From Diaporthe sp. PMI_573 (taxonomy: Eukaryota > Ascomycota > Sordariomycetes > Diaporthales > Diaporthaceae), in the NCBI GenBank assembly GCA_021399435.1, contig JAJTUP010000129.1, positions 1 through 64,000 on the forward strand: a stretch of 64,000 nt of DNA, read 5' to 3'. Below the pieces are notes generated by a model. The model had not been told where the DNA came from and did no database searches. It saw only the letters and a list, made by a program, of their open reading frames with translations. Both the position numbers and the translations under genes were made by a program. Below are positions 20,888-32,176 of this stretch, piece by piece (position 1 is the stretch's first letter; each line of letters opens with the position of its first letter).

Positions 20888-22446
20888 CTTGTTTCGGCCA
20901 AGTGTTGTGTGTCTGTATCTGAAAGGTAGTCACACAGTGCAGTGCAAGAGGAAGGGGTAGTAGGAGGACTGGAGATACAACTTTCTGTTCGCCGGTTGTG
21001 GTGGGGATGCGCACTTATATACTTGGTAAGCAGGGCATTATTGGTAGAGGAGCCAAGTAACACGCGTCTCGAGGGCAACAAATGAACCTGGGCCGGGGGG
21101 TCGGAAAGGGCGTTATATTAGTAGAGATTTTCACCCACCTACGATTTATTCTCCAGCACTATGTTAGGAGAGGTTAGACGCATTAGATCCAATCGTACAA
21201 GCCTCACTACCTCTATTTTTCTTGCTCGGGGGGACTGGCGCAGTCCAAGGGCAGGAGTGCCCATTGTACACCCCCCCTATAAACACTAACCCCCTCCCCC
21301 TCGCCCCTCCCCGGCCCCGCTCTATCCCTCCTTCCCTTCTCACTAAGTGGCACTGCCAAGGTACGCCCGCGCAACACGGTTCCCTGTGCGACAAACAAAC
21401 ATGTCGATCAGCCGCTATCGTATGGAGGTTGGCGGTCAGGGGTGATATGTTTTTGGCTTTTCTATCTCCCCACTTCCTACATCGCGAGGCTCTGTATCAA
21501 CCATCTCTCTGTCGCCATCAAGGGCCCGAGACAAGCGATATGGGTCAGTGGCAACAAGGGCCTGTGGGCAGGGACGATTAGCAAATGTCGAAGGCGTTTT
21601 CCAGGGCCTCTAGGCAGTCGGCGTGTTCGCACTGAACGCCGCGAATACATGGATGATGTTTCTTCTGGCTTTCATAATAACCATTCGTTTCCGATATTGC
21701 CGCCCCATATGGCGTTAGCTCAGCCGTATCGCCGGCATTGATGTCCCATTGCACAGGACGCCGTAAGCCGTAGGTAATGGTGCCATCATGACGCTATATA
21801 GTATAGACAGCTCTTCAGCAGTTAATCTGGGTTATCAACCCGCGCCCAGAGGCGGATCTCGCTGGTACAGGGCGGGAGCGGGGTTTCAGGGATGGCGACA
21901 CCCCTAATGCTATCCCAGGGATGGGCGGCAAGTGGAGGGCTGCAAGTGGAAGGCTGCAGGTTGGGGTGTAGGCGGAGACGGGGCAAGCTGGCAGAGTCCC
22001 GTATCACGACTGGGTCAGGGGTATGTTGCTCACCGGTGGGTGTCTCTTAAGGACTGGCCACGGCCACAGAGAGGAAGGTTGGGATTCCAGCCCGGTGGCT
22101 GGCTGCACCGCGACCCGGCCAAATGTTTGGCAGCCGAAGGCACCGCCACACTTGAATTCAGAGCAACGATACCGATCTGAACCTTCTCAAGGCGACATTA
22201 GGACCGAATACCGACCCGGCAGTAATAGGAAGCATCAAGAAGTACCGCGGCCCATTCCATTGTCTTAGATCGTGAGACAGTACAGTCAGTGTTCGTGGCA
22301 GCGGCTTCTCATCTCACCTCCCAAATTGGGTCCCCTGGGTGCCATCGTGTTGGTTTATAACAGATAGTACAACATCTTATCTAATATGAGAAACATTATG
22401 ATTAGCTGTAGGTCCTTTTTGTCGGACGTATTCACCCCCTTGCAGG
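20888..22446. other. intergenic, nothing recognised
   Basis: No domain-bearing frame; a C-rich plus-strand tract lies at about 21270-21320. The first bases upstream of 20887 are the presumed promoter of the oxygenase-like gene. Confidence 0.4.
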
Positions 22447-22896
22447 GTGGTCATCCACTCCACCATTTCTACACTTGCTGTCCGAATCTTTGGAACCATA
22501 GCCAATTCAGTTCCCTCAGAGAGATCATTCTCGGCGGTTAACTTCCTCCACAGCAAGGCACGCAACAGGCTCACACCAGCCAACGCTGACAAGTTGGCGT
22601 TCATCTACATGAACGAACGGGTGCTAGAGAGGATAACACAGTCTCAGAATCAACCTCTTGATCATCGCAATGAGGTTGATTCTACGGTGGTTAGCTGGGA
22701 AGATTTGACAGAAGACGGTTGGCTTACTCTCGAAGATACGTATATGGAAATCCATTGCGCATCAAGTCTGGAAGTTGACGCTGTTATCGGCGAGTTCACT
22801 CACCAACCCGCCTCCGACGGAGAAGAGACAGTTGTGGACACATTTGAGGTCCAAGATGGGTCAGAGAGCGAAGGAACGGGGAAAAAGTTGACCTAA
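22447..22896 (+). pseudogene. hAT transposase C-terminal dimerisation fragment
   Basis: The frame contains ANSVPSERSFSAVNFLHSK, RNRLTPANADKLAFIYMNERVL, the conserved hAT C-terminal dimerisation region, followed by an acidic tail to a stop at 22896. It is close in sequence to the tail of the hAT copy at 53439-54353 (ANSVPSERSFSATNYLHCK). Nothing upstream encodes the rest, so it is a 3' remnant. Confidence 0.85.
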
Positions 22897-22959
22897 TTTG
22901 GCTTGGTTATTTGTATTATATGACCCTTGGGCAGCTTCATATACGGGTAGTTATATTGC

Positions 22960-22981
22960 AATAAAAAGCGCGCTTTTTATT
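22960..22981. repeat. 22-bp perfect palindrome
   Basis: AATAAAAAGCG and its exact reverse complement abut without spacer. It lies about 65 bases after the hAT stop codon and may be part of the element's end. Confidence 0.9.
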
Positions 22982-23016
22982 CGGAATAAAAAGCTGCTTC
23001 ATTATAATAAAAAGCA

Positions 23017-23040
23017 GTTTAATACACATGTGTATTAAAC
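23017..23040. repeat. 24-bp perfect palindrome
   Basis: GTTTAATACACA is followed directly by its reverse complement. AATAAAAAGC motifs from the first palindrome recur between the two. Confidence 0.9.
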
Positions 23041-24321
23041 ACGTGCCCATCCCTACTGCTATGCGGACGCGCCCCCTCCTTCACGACGGCCTCATCTTGT
23101 GGTCCCACGCTGCCCTCGTGTTATCACGGCCCTCGCGCGCGCCCCGGGCTGCCCGCGGCCCCCGTGTTGGTTGGCTGGCTCCTCCTCATCAGCCGGAGGG
23201 GGCGCAGCAGTCCCAACAGTTGCGGTCTTGCAGCTGGCGGCCAAGTGGCTCGGGTTCGTCTTCTTTTCTTTTCTTTCTTTCTGCTCGTCAGACTGCGGTT
23301 TTCTATATGTTGTAAATAAACTTACGTGCTATGCTCTAAACCACGGTCTCACAGTACCCTCCAAAAGCATCAAGTGGACATCCGGTGGACCAGCATTTTC
23401 AAATGAAGTCTCCTGTATTGAAGAGGACATAGAACTGCTGGCACATTAGAAACGCGATCGGGTTTTGTGGAGATGAACGCTGTCATGTGCCAGCTGCTGC
23501 AGCCCCATCAGAAGTGCGTGATATACGCACCTCCACCGGTAACAAAGTTATGGCCTTAACAAAGCTCGGATACCGCGGCTGCGTGCTTGCTTGTGACACA
23601 CCTGCAGGCAGGCGCTGCACCCTAGTGGGTGCTGGGACACTCCGACGGTCGATGCCAACCAGCAACCAGAGTGTTCTCACTCCTAGGCCGGACAATCCAC
23701 GGGAGTCACTCTTCCGCACTGAGGTGTGCAGCCAGATCCTCGATCAAGACACGACAACCTCTCGAGACACGATCGCGAGGGTGCACAACTCAGGGTGACC
23801 TTGTCACGCAACCACACCACCCAGGAGACACCGTGCCCACCTGTTATTAGGCACTTGCTGTTGAGTGAACCTTGGCGGTATGCCCCCGCGTTCCTCGCCT
23901 CCGGAATACCTTGTCCGCTCACGCGCCTCCGCGCACAAACACAAATAGCACGATGGCCTCGCGATGGTGCCTTGATTCGGTCGTTAACCCTGTGGGTGGC
24001 CAAGCCGTATCGTCGCATCGCGGCGCAGTGTACAGTTGGTCCAACCCCATAGGCTGGCATCCCCGGGAAGAACTGCCTTGTTAGACTTGTGATACTGATT
24101 CTGCCTCATGGTAGCCTGTTTTCGTCGCGTCCAACGCGCGGAAGGAAGTCCAGAACCATCCCCGGGGACACTAATAACCGACGCGTCTCTCGATATGTTC
24201 TACTAGTAGACGAGCATGTGAAGTTTCCCTGGTGCCTAAATCAAGCCTAATCAGATTACTAGTACCAGGTGTTCTATCTCTGAGTAGGTTACTGGCAAAC
24301 AAATGTGTTGCCCACTTATTG
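23041..24321. other. intergenic, nothing recognised
   Basis: Several 60-125-codon frames overlap on both strands of this GC-rich stretch; none shows a family signature. Confidence 0.35.
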
Positions 24322-24981
24322 TTACCAGTACATGATTGATGTATTGACCCAGCACATTGTGACTATTAGTACGACGATGAGTAGGATCGATGGCCATCGA
24401 GACCCCCCCTGCCGGCGACCGGGAACCAGATTGCACCGCTCGCAGCGGCAGCGAAAATCCACGAGTCTGTGCTGGTCCACTGCGACTGGCCAGATAGATT
24501 CACACACTGGCTGAAGAAGTTGGAAAAGCCAATCGTCATGATTCGTAAGCACCACATCGATCAGCTTCGAATAGCAATCCAACCAATAGTGGTTGCCGGC
24601 CCAAAGCTCACCAGCAATCCGTCTGGCTACCTCTTCGAGGCTCCCGTCATGTGTTTCGTTCCGAAATTTCTCTGGAAGGTAGGGACTCATAGCTTCGAGA
24701 TATCTGTAGACATCACCGTATTGCTCGTGGATGTAGTTGTCCGGCAGATGGAAGTTCTCCATCTCTCGGTTGTGTCGTTGTATGAAACGGCCGTAGTGCT
24801 CTTTTGATTCTTCAAGCCACTTATGAATGGCGTCGACAGTGCGTACCCACTGAAGAAGCTTGGGTGATTCTTCATGGTTTTGCCAGAATGATGACCCCAA
24901 GGACGCGTACAGTCTGTCTTGGAGACACTGAGTATCTTTAACGCCCTCGAGGTCCATATTGATGGGTTTGGTGGATTGCAT
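24322..24981 (-). CDS. uncharacterised protein with C-terminal membrane anchor
   Basis: A single-exon 219-aa frame starts at the ATG at 24981. The body is soluble-looking and rich in aromatic and acidic residues (SLGSSFWQNHEESPKLLQW, WLEESKEHYGRFIQRHN). The last 25 residues form a hydrophobic segment (ILLIVVLIVTMCWV) ending NTSIMYW, so it resembles a tail-anchored protein facing the cytosol. Upstream sequence to 25020 is consistent with a short leader. I know no family for it; it could be an orphan gene of this lineage. Confidence 0.5.
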   Translation of the reverse strand: MQSTKPINMDLEGVKDTQCLQDRLYASLGSSFWQNHEESPKLLQWVRTVDAIHKWLEESKEHYGRFIQRHNREMENFHLPDNYIHEQYGDVYRYLEAMSPYLPEKFRNETHDGSLEEVARRIAGELWAGNHYWLDCYSKLIDVVLTNHDDWLFQLLQPVCESIWPVAVDQHRLVDFRCRCERCNLVPGRRQGGSRWPSILLIVVLIVTMCWVNTSIMYW

Positions 24982-25944
24982 AGTGATTGGTTAGGTTTGA
25001 TAATAGGTCAAGCAGGTTAAGTCAGGTAGTAGAGAGGAGCTCTGCCATATCACAGTTAGAATGATGGAATGGGAGGGATCGAGCCTTTTTATAATCCGAA
25101 CTACATTCAATCACTGGTGCAATAGCCTTGTCAAGCCACTGGTCACCATCCAAAGGCAACATGCCTACAATATTCCTGCCGTTCGACAGGCAGATGTGCA
25201 TAGTTCTTGACCGGCTGGACAAACTACGAGCAGCCACTCAGGGTTATTGTGGTAGCCGCCATCTATATTTCACACTGCATCATGTGTGAGACGTCAGGAG
25301 GCCACGAAAGGACCGTCCTCAGTGACGACCAGGGTCACCCCAGGCATCGTGTATTTTACATGACCTCTATTTAAGCGACGAAACATACCTAACATGAAAC
25401 TTTCTATGACCACAGAAAAAAAAAAGAAATCATCTCTGTTCACAACCTTGATGCTTTCTACATAGTGTAGAAATACTCACTAGCAATGGTGTTCCTGTTT
25501 TACACTGCTTCTACGGCACTAAAGTCCAGCATTCAACAGTGCGATGGTCGGGGCCAACCCAGAGTGCGTAATCAACCAACTACTTCTGTCAGATGTGACG
25601 GGTAGCCAAGAGGTGTGTGCCTGAGGCATCAATATGTCCGTCACGACAAAACCAGCCCCCAACGGGAGGGGTCGCGCTAGAGAACCTAGACAAGACATCA
25701 TCACAACACACACAGTGACCACCCCATCAATTGGACCATAATTACACGTCCCATATACCTAAAAGGGTGATAATCTGGCACTGGTAGTGTTGATGCTTAA
25801 CACTTTGTCGATTAGCTTTCAGAACCATGTATGCATCGAGTCTGATGAATTTCCACGACCAAGCGACAGCCTCAACCATGAGGCCGGCGATCTTGCCTCT
25901 GTTAAAAGTGAAAGAAAGACCTGGTTCCTGGCGGGTCTCGTCAT
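24982..25944. other. intergenic, nothing recognised
   Basis: No supported gene. A frame stop at 25909 closes the reading frame of the next gene on its 5' side. Confidence 0.35.
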
Positions 25945-26763
25945 TTGGCATGGTCCCAGAGTAAATTGAAATTACCAGAAAGGTCTGAGCGCTACGTAAA
26001 GGAATCGAAAGGCAAGATCCGCACAGTCATCGGCATCAATTTGAATGACATTTATAAGGGCGGGCGGGGTGCCTGGTTCTCCGTATGGCAGGCCCGGTTT
26101 GATGCAAAAGACGAGAAGTGTACCCGAGTCATATTAGTTGACCAACAGGTAGGTGTGATTCCTGGAGTGCTGTGCCGTGCCAGTTCTAATGATGAATATA
26201 TAATCCAGCTGTTCATTGGCGATGATGGAAGTCCCATCAAGGCCTCCGCTTTGATCCTTTCCCTCAAGGACTTCATATGCGAAGAGGACGCCAATGAGGA
26301 GGATGATTTTGAAGACGTGATGCTTGAAATCACTTGGAAAGAGCTTCATCGTTTCTATGAAGACTCGTTACAGCCTCATGTGTGTGCCGAGATTGATGAT
26401 GAGAAAGAACTAGTAATCAAAGATATGAAAGAAGTCCTCAAAAAGACCATCGAGTTGGAAAAAGCCCTACACGAGTTGAAAACGCCATCCTCGGAGGAAC
26501 AAAAGGTCTTGGGATCTGAACACTCAGCGAAAGCTAGGAAGAGGCTGGATGACTTGTCAAAAGAGTCCCAAAAACACGCGAAGCAGAGGAGGCAGAATAT
26601 GGAGGTCCTGAAGAGGAATTTGGAGAGGGTCGGCGACGGTAAAAATAAGGACGTAGAAAAAGCAAAGCAAGTGCTTGTGGAGGCAGAGAATGAACTGGCC
26701 GCACTTGAAAAGAGGATAGCAGGGATTAAATCTGAAGTGGAGGGACAGGTAATCCCGGAATAG
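25945..26763 (+). CDS. uncharacterised protein with C-terminal coiled coil, 5' end missing
   Basis: About 270 codons are open. The first part (GKIRTVIGINLNDIYKGG, GAWFSVWQARFD, SALILSLKDFICEED) has the look of a beta-rich domain repeatedly seen at the C-terminal side of fungal hypothetical proteins. The rest from about residue 150 is a long Lys/Glu-rich coiled coil (KEVLKKTIELEKALHELK, ENELAALEKRIAGIK). There is no early in-frame ATG, and a stop sits at 25909-25911. A CAG at about 25960 could be an acceptor of an upstream intron. So the N-terminus is missing or in an exon I cannot define. Confidence 0.5.
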   Translation: MAWSQSKLKLPERSERYVKESKGKIRTVIGINLNDIYKGGRGAWFSVWQARFDAKDEKCTRVILVDQQVGVIPGVLCRASSNDEYIIQLFIGDDGSPIKASALILSLKDFICEEDANEEDDFEDVMLEITWKELHRFYEDSLQPHVCAEIDDEKELVIKDMKEVLKKTIELEKALHELKTPSSEEQKVLGSEHSAKARKRLDDLSKESQKHAKQRRQNMEVLKRNLERVGDGKNKDVEKAKQVLVEAENELAALEKRIAGIKSEVEGQVIPE

Positions 26764-26968
26764 ATCAGGAGGCAGGACGGCGAGAGACAAATGGGCAGGG
26801 GCGAATTAGGCCAGAGGGCGAATTGGGCCAGAGGGCCAGAGGACAATGAAAGCTGTAATTAACAAACTTTGGGTAGGATACAATCAAGTACTTTCAAGGT
26901 ACCTCTTGTTCATCTCTGACGCAATTCCTAGCACGCATTAAAAGTTTAATGCATACAGTACTTACACA

Positions 26969-27524
26969 TAGGAGAGGGGGTTTTAAAAGGCAGGAGAGGG
27001 GGTCCTGAAAGGCAGGAGGGGGGGTCCTGAAAGGCAGGAGAGGGGGTCCTGAAAGGCAGGAGGGGGGGTTTTAAAAGGCAGGAGAGGGGGTCCTGAAAGG
27101 CAGGAGGGGGGGTTTTAAAAGGCAGGAGGGGGGGTCCTGAAAGGCAGGAGGGGGGGTTTTAAAAGGCAGGAGGGGGGGTTTTAAAAGGCAGGAGGGGGGG
27201 TTTTAAAAGGCAGGAGGGGGGGTTTTAAAAGGCAGGAGAGGGGGTCCTGAAAGGCAGGAGAGAGGGTCCTGAAAGGCAGGAGGGGGGTTTTAAAAGGCAG
27301 GAGGGGGGGTTTTAAAAGGCAGGAGGGGGGGTTCTGAAAGGCAGGAGAGGGGGTCCTGAGATAGAGGGGTCCTAAAAGGCAGACCCCCTCTCCTACCTTT
27401 TAGAACCCCCCCTCCTGCCTTTTAAAACCCCCTCTCCTGCCTTTTAAAACCCCCCCTCCTGCCTTTTAAAACCCCCCCTCCTGCCTTTTAAAACCCCCCC
27501 TCCTGCCTTTTAAAACCCTCCAGT
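26969..27524. repeat. 22-bp G-rich minisatellite with orientation switch
   Basis: About 18 units of the type GGCAGGAGGGGGGGTTTTAAAA or GGCAGGAGAGGGGGTCCTGAAA run on the plus strand from 26969 to about 27380. The array then flips and about 7 units continue as CCCCCCCTCCTGCCTTTTAAAA on the same strand to 27524. Each unit carries a run of 5-7 G, so the array is a strong candidate for G-quadruplexes on one strand in the first part and on the other in the second, and the two halves can pair as a long hairpin. Confidence 0.95.
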
Positions 27525-27529
27525 CGGTC

Positions 27530-28541
27530 CGCGAATTTGGGCACGAGATTCTCCGAATTCAAGATGAATCCATCAAAGTCGACAAAAAACACGCACTCCC
27601 TGACTCGCACAACGTCCTGAAATTCGTCAATGGACTTGGAAATGAATTTAACCCCTGGAAGACCGGCTTCTGGGGGAGACAAGACACAAAGGAAGCCACT
27701 ATTCCGAACTTCCAAGACACACTACGGCAAGCCGAAAACGAGGAAGGACGACTACGCTCAGAAGCAACACCTGCGCTAATTGCGAGACCGCCAACAACAA
27801 GTGCCAACAAGCAATGGGTTGAAATGGATTTTTGCTCCTACTGTAGAGAGAAGGGATTTCGGTCAATCGGACACAATCAGGAGACATGCTTCCACCTACA
27901 CCCTGAACTTCGAAAAAACAAGCGCCCTGGACGACCAAATAAGCGGAGGAGGACCGACAAGTCAGGGGAGAGCTCCAAGGACTCAAGGCCTGACGAAGCA
28001 GACCAAGTGGTCGAGACTGCAAACTTTGCCCAGACGGAGTTCAGTTTTCATGGCCAATCAGTGGCATTTATGGCCTCAATAGGCAAGGAGTGCTCACTAC
28101 GCACCCAGTGGTGTGTGGATTCAGGGGCTGGAAATACAATGGGGCACTGCAGAGAGGACTTTGAGGACTTCCGGCCACTGGAAGGCACTGTGACAGGCAT
28201 AGGAGAGTTTGAACTGCCCATCCGAGGATGTGGTACAGTTCGACTTAAGTGCCAAACACGCGCAGGAACAGTGGTGGAAATGTGCCTCCGAGATGTCTAT
28301 TATGTCCCGGATGTCGGCGTGAATCTCCTCTCTGTCACCCACCTACTGCGCACTGGAGCCGAGCTTACAGTATCACTGGACGGGTGGTATATCAAGAAGC
28401 TGGAATGGTACGGGTGGAATACGTTCCAACGAAGGAAATGGTGGCTGACGGGCTGACAAAGGCCCTGAGTCGAGATATGTTCACAAGGTTCAGAGCAGCA
28501 CTGGGATTGATCGGGACCGCTGATGAGGCAACTGAGGAATG
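27530..28541 (+). pseudogene. Copia retrotransposon gag-protease fused to pol end by deletion
   Basis: A continuous frame to 28456 gives the end of Gag, a zinc knuckle (CSYCREKGFRSIGHNQETC), a basic linker, then the aspartic protease active site WCVDSGAGNTMGH and the typical YVPDVGVNLLSVTHLL. At about 28400-28412 it joins, out of frame, to EYVPTKEMVADGLTKALSRD, the RNase H-proximal end of Copia pol. Integrase and reverse transcriptase are therefore deleted. The 5' end is cut by the G-rich array and the 5' LTR is absent. The 3' LTR follows at 28580. Confidence 0.88.
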
Positions 28542-28579
28542 AGATGTATAATTTCAGTGGGAGTGATGTTGAGTGGGAG

Positions 28580-28699
28580 TGTTGAAACAAAACACCATCA
28601 CACCCACTACCGCTCCATCTACATATAGACCGTAGGCCCCAGCACCCTCTGAAGGGCCTACTCTCACTTGAATTAACTCAATTCTTCTCTCATTTGACA
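28580..28699 (+). mobile_element. 3' LTR of the Copia remnant
   Basis: A 120-bp segment begins TGTTGAAAC and ends TTTGACA, directly preceded by the purine-rich GAGTGGGAG polypurine tract. TG...CA ends, position after the pol stop and the tract support the call; the 5' partner is missing so it cannot be confirmed by comparison. Confidence 0.7.
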
Positions 28700-30260
28700 G
28701 GGTTCTGAGTGTGCTTACTGCTGGAATTGCTCAGGACTTCAAATGTTTAGATCCTGAGGAGATGGCATTCGTGGAAGAGGAAGAGCACAAAGGCAGACTC
28801 TATGTGCGCCGCAGGCGGAACAGCACGCACAAAAAGTTTCATTTTCTTGCCTAGTTCTCCACTGTTCGACAGCGGGAGGCCAGGGTGGGGTGAGAGGTAT
28901 CGTCGCGCAGGATGTTAGAGGGTGGATTGTGCTCGACCGCCAGCGACTTTGAGTCAGCGTGGAGCCCTGCTCATCCACACTGCGAATGTGGGCGGACTGT
29001 CGTTGTATAATTTGGAAGTGGGTTTAAAATGAGTTGTAGTACCCTGCCAATTGCACAGCGTCCTTTAGAGGCAAGGCCGAATCTGCTAGATGGTCAGCTC
29101 CCGCAGAACAGAAACATGGCCCCCAGTGTCAAGCAGTACAACAACCCTGCCAAATATTTGCCCTCTACCCCGATGCCGGACCTGGCCGAGCCAAAGTACC
29201 TAGGTAGTGCCAAATATAAATACATGTATAAAGACCGCTCCTCAAAGGACCATGTTTATCACTACCAATGTGCATTCCATTCACATCCACAATGTCAAAA
29301 GACACAGCGGCTGTACGCGAGGCGCGTCGAATCTTGTTACTTGAGAGAGATCAGCACACAAGCAGCCGTGAAATACCCCAGAGACACAATATTATCACCT
29401 TGAGAGACTGTGATACCACGTTGTGCAATGAACACCACACCGAGCGGCCCAAACAGATCCAGACCCCCGGATCTGGAGACGAATACCAACGGATTGAGAC
29501 ACGCCCTCTCAGCCAGGCGAGCCGGGGCAAGGAGCATGATGGCAATAAGAGGTCTATCATTGGATGCTTTGGAATACGGGCCTGGATCATTCGTTTGTCT
29601 TGTCGGCGAAGCGGGGCAGAGTAATCATTTGGATTCGCTGGGGACGCGACAGTTACTTCGATGTTGGAACTTGGTTCTGGCGGCATTCATGGAAAGAGGG
29701 TGAAACACCGTCAGAGGAACGGATGATTCGACGGCTAACCATGTTCAAAGTGATAATCGCCGTCAGGCTCGCTTGATCATGATCAAAAACTGAGACAATT
29801 ACGCTTCACATCTGGCCAGACCTCGTGATAATGATAGGCTGTAAATGCCGCCACGGCGGACTTACACTGTAGCGCTAGGTAGGCCACGCTGGCAAAACAC
29901 TTAATACGGCATGGTCGCTGGTGAAGTCCAGAGCGACGGAACTCAAGCAGGCAATCGGATTAGACCAGTGCTCGGTCCGTTGGGTGTGCCACCTGCATAT
30001 GCAATGAGCGATTATTTGATTTTACTTATTGCATGGTGCGCGCCACTGAACACACCCTGATCACATTACGTCACATGCTGGCGTGGCAGGTGGCCGGGCA
30101 GCCTCTAGCGCCAGGCGCGGGGCGGACTGCAGACTCCTTGCCATAGGTACCGCAATCCCCTTTTCACCTCCTCATCTTTTCTGAGGGTCCAAACGTCGTC
30201 CGTCTAAATTCTATTATTCTATTCAAATTTGCCACCGAGCACAGTAACAATCCACCCGTC
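28700..30260. other. intergenic, nothing recognised
   Basis: Frames around 29029-29403 (plus) and 29351-29686 (minus) overlap each other and lack family signatures. Confidence 0.35.
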
Positions 30261-31971
30261 ATGGGTGAGAGACGTTCGAAACGCCAGGCCAGCCGGAAGG
30301 CTACGGCTTTAATAAAGACGATGAGTGTTTCGAAGCCCAAGCTTCCGAAGGGCATGCTCAACGCCCAAGAGACGAGTCATACCAAGCGCCTCGCCAAAGC
30401 TGTATACGCCGAGAGACTGTCCTGGGTCATCGGGTCTGCACAAGATCCGATCGAATCGTTCAATAAACGTATTATTTTCCTGCCCGTCTCCTACACTCGG
30501 CAGATAGCTTATTTACAACGAGGATACTAGGCGACGACAGTGAAAAGGGGCTTTTGATGGAACACCTTTTGCTGAGTTATTGCAAGTTCTATCATGAACA
30601 TGGCGCAAACTTGGCACCGGCAGACAGCCGGTATTTCTCTGAGACGGGCCTACCAAGTGCAGATTGGGCCTTGATGCGTGGGTCACAGCTTTTTGTGGCG
30701 GACGACGACGCGAATGAAGAGCTCCAGATGCCACAGCCCGAACGCAGCGACGAAACGATACATGGAGAACCGTGCTGGCCGCCAAGCTCAATCACTGGAA
30801 TTTGCTCGAGCCCTGTCACTGTGGACAACGCAGGCCGTGTCAATTTGCAGCATGACCCGTACTGTCTTCGCAGACACTTCACAACGCAGTGGGGCGTGCT
30901 AAAGGACCCACATAACGGTCGACCGCAGCTGGGCCACGCCGTGAGATGGTCTGATAGCGACTGGTATTTTGAGGTAGAGGGCGAACACCCTGGTCTCCAG
31001 GTTAATCTCAGCAATCCACTGTGCATTGGTGGAAGAAAGGAAGTGGATTTGAGTGACCTCATATCCTCACCACTTCTCCTGTACCGAATCACCGCCAACT
31101 TTGGTGCCCCGCCGTCTACTAACGATGATGACAATAAGTGTGCTTGGACATTTGTAATCTGGAACCGGGATGACCCTACCTGTAGCCTAGAAATCCGCGA
31201 CCACAAAGGGTGGCCCATGGCGGTGTTCTACGGTGGGACAGAGGCCAGCACGGCGGCTTTACAGCTTTTTGACTGGTTGACTGGTGGAAATTGTCCCCAT
31301 TCGTATTCAAGTTTGGCTGTGACGACTGGCACATGCGGAAGCATATTACGGATGAGATGAAGAGGCAAAGACAAACCTCCGACACAGACCACCAGGGCAT
31401 TGTGGGAGCACCTTGCTGGATTTCTTCAAGGCTGATAGCTGTCTGCTCAGAATATCCTACTGAGTATGATGATCTGTGTGGAGAGAGCTGCGCAGAAGAT
31501 AGGCCTGATGCCGGACAGACCGCCGGAGAGGGTGCCTATGGCTACAAAAGCCGTTGGCAGAGAAGAGGAGGATGTCGCGGCTCGTCCGACGAAGAAGCGC
31601 ATCAATCTTCGAATAAGCAGGGAGGCCAAAGGACCGAACGCCGTCAAGACCTCTATGTTTGGCTGGGTCTCACCAATGATGAACTGGATGCTATGAGAGC
31701 ATGGAATCTAGTCCCTCGTCAAAATATGAAGAGCAATCCAAAGGGCGAAATGGAGAACAATCAGAATGGAAAGGAGAAGACCGCCGAGGAGACCACTGAG
31801 ACTTTGACGCCTAATGAGAAGTGGTGGCACGAGTACTGGGAGAAGAGAAAAATACACGAGGAGCGGCTGAGCGGTAGGGAGAGACAAGAGCGGAATCTCA
31901 GCGGGCAAATGCCCGAACCAGAGAAGAAGCTCAGCGCGGTTGAGGGCGTCCAGTCTACTATGCAGGGTTAG
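30261..31971 (+). pseudogene. uncharacterised fungal gene, frameshifted
   Basis: ATG at 30261 (MGERRSKRQASRKATALIK). A 62-nt intron at 30469-30530 (GTATTA...TAG) joins it in frame to DDSEKGLLMEHLLLSY and about 250 further codons (RWSDSDWYFEVEGEHPG, WTFVIWNRDDP). At about 31285 sense continues one frame over as SPFVFKFGCDDWHMRKHI. The tail is a basic/acidic helix (TLTPNEKWWHEYWEKRK, ERLSGRERQERN) ending at 31971. Between 31380 and 31690 two frames both look protein-like, so further shifts or introns are possible. I know similar C-terminal sequences from fungal hypothetical proteins but no function. Either a gene with unresolved introns or, more likely, a recent pseudogene. Confidence 0.45.
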
Positions 31972-32176
31972 GACGGCGGAACAATCCACAATACATGCGA
32001 ACGTGCTCAGCTCAATGCATTTCCCTGGCTGGTTGGTGGCAGCTTATGTAGCCTCTGTGAAGGTGAACGTTCGCTGTGGCTCTCATGTACTAGTGATAGT
32101 TATTTCAGAAGAGTAATGGCGCCAAAAGACAAGCGCCAACATAAAAGCCTGACAGAGAAACAATCCCTTATCTCTA

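Noticed and set aside
26376..26846. 156-codon Ser/Phe-rich minus-strand frame
   Set aside because: Antisense of the Lys/Glu-rich coiled coil, which produces Ser/Phe-rich complements.
29337..29420. Possible LTR-retrotransposon primer-binding site (minus-strand TGGTATCACAG)
   Set aside because: No LTR ends or Gag sequence could be placed around it.
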